Source: Laetiporus sulphureus 93-53 (Eukaryota; Basidiomycota; Agaricomycetes; Polyporales; Laetiporaceae). From it: a DNA stretch of 50,699 nt. Position numbers and translations under genes: made by a program. Of this stretch, positions 46,530 through 50,699 are shown one piece after another. The notes under the pieces were generated by a model that saw only the letters and a program-made list of their open reading frames with translations, was not told the origin of the DNA and made no database searches. The stretch spans positions 82,662 to 133,360 of the forward strand of contig NW_024468519.1 of NCBI RefSeq assembly GCF_001632365.1. The letters are read 5' to 3'. Each line of letters opens with the position of its first letter. Positions within the stretch are counted from its first letter, which is position 1.

Positions 46530-49171
46530 ATCATGAAGAGACCGACCCGGCCGCTCAGCTCCACGTCGACGCGCATGGCGACCCATTAGCGGATGTCTTT
46601 GGCAACGATGTGCAGACTTGGTCAGACCTCCATTCTGAGTCGCAACCCCATCAGTTTAAACGGCAGACCAATCGCAATGTCGTAGACTTGGCTTTGGATG
46701 GCGCGGCCATGTCAGCTCTCCCGGACGACCTCGAATCGGACGAGAACGAGGAGTGTAATGATGAGGCTGAGGTTGCAGACTTATGGCGTCGACACTCGCG
46801 ACCACAACTGGTTGTTTCGATCCCTTCTTCCCCTGTACCGGACAAGCGTCGGTCATCGACTACCACGACCGGCACTGTCAAGCGGCATCCTCCGCCGCCC
46901 CTGGACCTGGCACCGTCTATGCCCTCGAGCGAAGGTATTGCCGTGCAGGGTAGCCCATTCGCGCCGAGCAGACCTGGCAGTATGGCATTTGTCGATGACG
47001 CCGTTCCTGCGAGGTCAATTGAGGAGCTGACCGAAGATGTGCACGAGCCGTCGGTCGAGCATGTCCAGGATGTCGAGCAGGAGGGGAGCACGATAGAGAG
47101 CCCAGAATTGGAACAGGGCGAAGAAATGTCGTTTGACGACCTTGACTTGGGTTTAACCGTGGATGAAGACAACATCGAGGTGTGGTCATTCATATCTTCT
47201 CTCCATTTGAAGGCTCAAGAGAATCTTCTAGTACGATGAGAGTGATCCGTATGATCGTCGGCGTAGTCAATTCATCATGAAGGCCCAGCTTGACGAGATC
47301 GAGAGGGTGGGTCTCACAATACATCTTGAAACGTCCTATTGAACATGCTGTAACAGAATCTTGTCGCGCTATCTCCTAGACGCTTACAATTGGATGCCAT
47401 AGATAACCCCCGACGTCCCAGTTTCTCCGCGACGTTGTCGCCGCCACCTCAATGGGGCGCATCACCCAAGCCGATTGCGAAGACCAACCCATCTTCTCCT
47501 TTGCAGGGGTCAGTCGCTTATGATGTAGATAGCATATAGGAACGCTAATATATACCCCTTCGGTTCTGAAGTGATTTCACGTCGCTCTTAGCGGGTGCGT
47601 TGTGGCCAGCCGTGCCCTACACTGCGCTGAAGATGAACGGGCATCTGCCGTCCGAGTCGCGCTCAGGATCCGAGAGCCGTCCTCCCTCGCCGCCTCGTAT
47701 TGCCTTCAACGGGATAACGACGGAACCGCCGCAAGGCGCGTTGCCCACGCGATCGCGTTCCGGTACTGTTTCCAATGAAACGCTGGCACGTCAGCACGAC
47801 GATGACTTGTACCCTCCGCTTATCCCCCCTTCGCTACTGACGATCCACCGGAACAGTCTCGATTCTCCTATCATCCCTCTCTCTCCTGACCCATTCGGGC
47901 GGTACCCGTCCGAAGCCGAGGCCAGCAGACTTCATGAAGAAGAACGGCAATCAAGAATGCACCAGGAGGGGTCCCAAGCAGCAAATCCGAGCAGTTCTCG
48001 TCCCCCTCCACCCCGAAAAGTGTCTGTAGGAGCCTATGACCAGTTTGACCCTAATGACCGACAAAATGCACAGACACCGTCCAGTCGATTCTCCATCGAC
48101 TCTGTCGCTTCCGACGACACAAAACCCATGAAAGGATCGTCCCTCGTAAGTATGAAAAACATCAAGAGATTGTGGAGGAAAACAAACAGCAAGCTGTCGA
48201 TATCGCGACCCGCCACGCCAATATCAGAGTCCGGCCGGTCCTCGCCAAACTGGCCAACCTTCCACGATCAGACTACCAGTCGGCGGACATCCCGATCAGT
48301 ATCCAAGTCGCCGAGGCCGTTTGAGTATGGCTCGTCGTCGGACTCGGCACAATCTCAGCCCAAGCCGCGGCGCAAGTCGAGTATGCAGTTCATCCAGGAC
48401 GCGCGGAACGCGCTCGTGCCCAACCGCACGCCTCCTATGGATGGCCCACGCCAGTCATCGCCAGCGCTCCCTCCACTGCCTCCGTCCGCCGCTCCATCGC
48501 CGTCTGCGTCACCACAGTTCCCGTCCGCTTCGCCGTCGCCCCGGCTGCCGGACACCAAGCAGGGCAGTATTCGCAAGTCGATCCTCAAATCGATGAAAGG
48601 CTCCAGTTCAGGCTCGAGCATCGAGCTCCTGGGTGATGGGCAGGTACGGCGCCGGCGACCGAGCATCATGGACGGGAGCATCTTTTCTCCGGGGAGCATG
48701 AAGCACGCGTCAGCTGCGTCGCTCTCCGCTGCGCTCGCTGACATCCCGCCCAGCCCCGCGCTGCCCGAGTTCGCAGCAAGCCAAAACGTGCTCCGCCACC
48801 AGAGCAGCCAGTCGAACATCCTGAACGGTAACAACAACAATGGCGGCGGCAGGCGTGGTTCACAGCGCCTGCGGATGAGCCCGAGCCTGTCATCTGCGTC
48901 GATCTCGACGGCGGGTTCCTCGTCCGGGGGACAACTCACGCCGGGCATGTCGCCGCCGCGGCTGGGCGGAGGCGCGCTGAAGCAGCGGCGCTCGGGGTCG
49001 AGCTCGAGCTCGTCGATAGAGAGCCGGCCGAGCGTGGACGTGTCACAGTTTGAGATCGTGTCGCCCAAGTTGGGTGCGGGCATGGGGCCCGTGCCCCTCC
49101 CTGGCACTCCTGTGATGGCGGTGCCGTTCCAGTTTCGCGCGTTGGATCAGTCGATGGCTACTATGCGCTGA
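45260..49171 (+). CDS. large Ser/Pro-rich protein of unknown function
   Basis: Exons 45260-47179, 47232-47306, 47357-47508 and 47572-49171 join into one frame of 1248 residues. I do not recognise the family. One block looks globular: about residues 95-185, with KYLLHVIPPAHLPHESD, GYHMQFRRGILVPVYSTLSS and YALPSTVGLVLYLI. Another lies near residue 310 (LILSGLHSPALIPILAKFEF). Much of the remainder is low complexity: Ser/Pro runs, an acidic Glu run coded by (GAG)8 and a Gly/Ser-rich C-terminal quarter. The very long first and last exons contrast with the intron-dense neighbours. A role as a scaffold or signalling adaptor is possible but unsupported. A model as two genes is less likely because exons 2 and 3 close the frame exactly. 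Confidence 0.75.
46502..46525 (+). repeat. (GAG)8 trinucleotide microsatellite in coding sequence
   Basis: Eight perfect GAG codons, followed by GAA, encode a run of nine Glu in the unknown protein. Such repeats vary in length between strains. Confidence 0.9.
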
Positions 49172-49914
49172 ACGTGCACGAGTGATAAGATGCCTCAAGT
49201 TGTGCGTGCTTGTGATGTTGGCTCGCTCTTCGACGCTCGTGTGTCTCAGTATTCTCATGCTGACTGTGGTTTTACGATCCGACAGTGACCGTACTGGACA
49301 CTCCCGCAACCCTCTTCTGCTGGAGGGCCGAGTCCGTCTGTGTCTGTGTCCCCCTCCAGAGCCGCACGCCGCGGCTCTCCATCCGCCAACCTTCGCTTTC
49401 GCTTTCACTTGCATTCGTTTTTTTCTCTGTTCATCCTTTCTCTTGCACTTCCTTCGTTCCTTGCGCACTAATCCTAACTATTCCTGTACATCCCGCCGCA
49501 CGTCGACGTGCGCTTGCCGATACCTTCAGGTTGTACATACGCAGCACTTCACTTACCTCCTCGCTTTGCCCGCTCTACCCATTCTGTGTCGATACCTAAA
49601 AGCGCACCCCGCTCCATATTATACTTATTCCATCTCTTGTTTCTACACACTTCCATTCGGACCGCTGTCTTACTACTATCACTACTACATATATACACAC
49701 CGCGTCGGTAAATTTGCACACGCCTTTGCGCGCATCTGTAACACAACTTGCCCCCGATCGAAATGCATGGCGCCGCGCGCCACAACGAACCTCCGCGCCC
49801 GCGTCCGAGGCCATGATGCCATTTTCAGTTGCTCGCCGCAGCACGCCCTACAGGATGCTAAGCGAGCGGTGCGGCAAGGATCGCGGAAGGGCTGAGAAGG
49901 CCGAGTAAAACCTG
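49172..49914. other. intergenic between convergent genes
   Basis: 743 bp between two stop codons facing each other. The stretch 49370-49700 is pyrimidine-rich on the plus strand. It presumably contains both 3' untranslated regions and polyadenylation sites. No gene was recognised. Confidence 0.4.
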
Positions 49915-50699
49915 TTAAAATTGGTGCTCCGTGGAGTCCTTGCCAATTGCGGACGTGCTCGACGAGCCCGCTGAGATCGTCGTGAGGATACGGTCGATGT
50001 AGTTCGCGCCGCTCCTGCATCGCGCACCACGTGTCAGTTAAAATAGCCCTGCTGCAAGGTCAGCACGGGAGAACGGGACGTACCACTTCTGGTGCGTGAG
50101 CACGTCGCAGCCGAGGTCCTTCTCCTTGCGCTGCACGAGCTCGACGTACGCCTTCATGCCCTCGGTCTTATACCGTTGAGCAAGCTCCACTATGATACCG
50201 CTGGTCGTCAGCGCGCCCCCTTCTTGAACCAGCAAGCAACACGTACACGTAGCAGCCGCGTTCAAGTGCAGTCCCGCGAGCGAGATAAGCTGAAGGACGA
50301 AGCTGTCACATACATCAGCACCCTGCTAGCACCTCAACAGCAACAGCGCACTCACCCCTCCTTAGCCAAATCCCACACAAAGCTCTTCAAGTCCGCATCT
50401 GCATCTCCATCAGCCATCCATCCAGCCACTCTCGAAGGAGTGATAGACGCACCCGAGAAGCCCTGCGCGCTCCAGTTGAAGCTCGGCGAGAGGTTGTACA
50501 CGAACCACTTGCCGGGGAACTGCTCACGGATGCGGCGTGCGAACCCGCGTGCCTGCTCGAGGTCCGGCCGCTTCGTCTCGAGCCAGATCATGTCCGCGTA
50601 CGGCGCGAACGCGAGCTCGCGCTTGATCGCCGCCTGCCCGTCGGGTCGCGTTCAGCGGAAAGGATATGATCGAGTAGAACACAGCGCGACGTACCTCGA
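49915..50699 (-). CDS. ICL1: isocitrate lyase, C-terminal part (cut by the window end)
   Basis: Glyoxylate-cycle enzyme that splits isocitrate into glyoxylate and succinate, used on acetate, fatty acids or ethanol. Visible exons: 50695-50699, 50356-50633, 50247-50302, 50084-50189 and 49915-50014. Recognisable blocks are AAIKRELAFAPYADMIWLET, the active-site segment FVYNLSPSFNWSAQGFS (the NLSPSFNW signature), FVLQLISLAGLH, KDLGCDVLTHQKW and the C-terminal SGANYIDRILTTISAGSSS. The stop TAA is at 49915-49917 and the protein ends STEHQF. No SKL-type peroxisome signal is present. The N-terminal half, including the catalytic Cys loop, lies outside the window. Confidence 0.94.

Noticed and set aside
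46275..46586. minus-strand open frame with Pro/Arg runs
   Set aside because: Shadow of the (GAG)n acidic tract of the plus-strand gene.
1..50699. an undescribed multi-gene defence or biosynthetic cluster
   Set aside because: Neighbouring genes are conserved housekeeping genes on mixed strands with no shared pathway; no core biosynthetic enzyme, NLR or similar gene is present.

Overview
The window is nuclear DNA of a filamentous basidiomycete, most likely an Agaricomycete. The evidence is gene density (16 protein genes in 50.7 kb, on both strands), many small GT-AG introns of about 45 to 65 nt, roughly balanced base composition, and a fungal gene set: chitin synthase, NTE1, the Bot1p/mS45 mitoribosomal protein, and a DAL5-type permease pair. 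I found no rRNA, tRNA, CRISPR array or complete transposon. Exon models were built by hand from splice signals and family conservation. Where exon lengths are quoted, the reading frame closes over the whole gene.

Left edge (1-587): AT-rich, with a near-perfect 41-nt inverted repeat. Then come RAD5 (-) and CCT7 (+), head to head across 173 bp. Next is a tandem pair of MFS permease genes (7586-12919) whose exons 2-13 match in length one by one; the second copy carries a frameshift and a lost splice acceptor. A 1 kb spacer leads to an EFM3-type lysine methyltransferase (+), which meets the WSS1 protease gene (-) tail to tail with 77 bp between them.

Middle (17 to 31 kb): a class I methyltransferase with a long disordered N-terminus (-), the exosome cofactor C1D/LRP1 (+), a large F-box/LRR protein ending in a CaaX box (-), a 78-residue YABBY/HMG-like protein (-), VPS33 (-) and mitoribosomal mS45 (-).

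Right (31 to 50.7 kb): NTE1 (-), a chitin synthase (-), an HRR25/CK1-type casein kinase (+) with an intron in its leader, an unrecognised 1248-residue Ser/Pro-rich protein (+), and the 3' part of isocitrate lyase ICL1 (-), cut by the window end.

The genes are mainly housekeeping and do not form one pathway. The themes that recur are DNA damage tolerance and repair (RAD5, WSS1), membrane and vacuole traffic (VPS33, NTE1, CK1) and cell wall synthesis (chitin synthase). I do not see a new multi-gene system. The most unusual observations are the decaying permease copy, micro-exons of 7 and 6 nt, a GC-AG intron supported by its paralogue, the lipid-anchor motif on the F-box protein, and the palindrome at the left edge.
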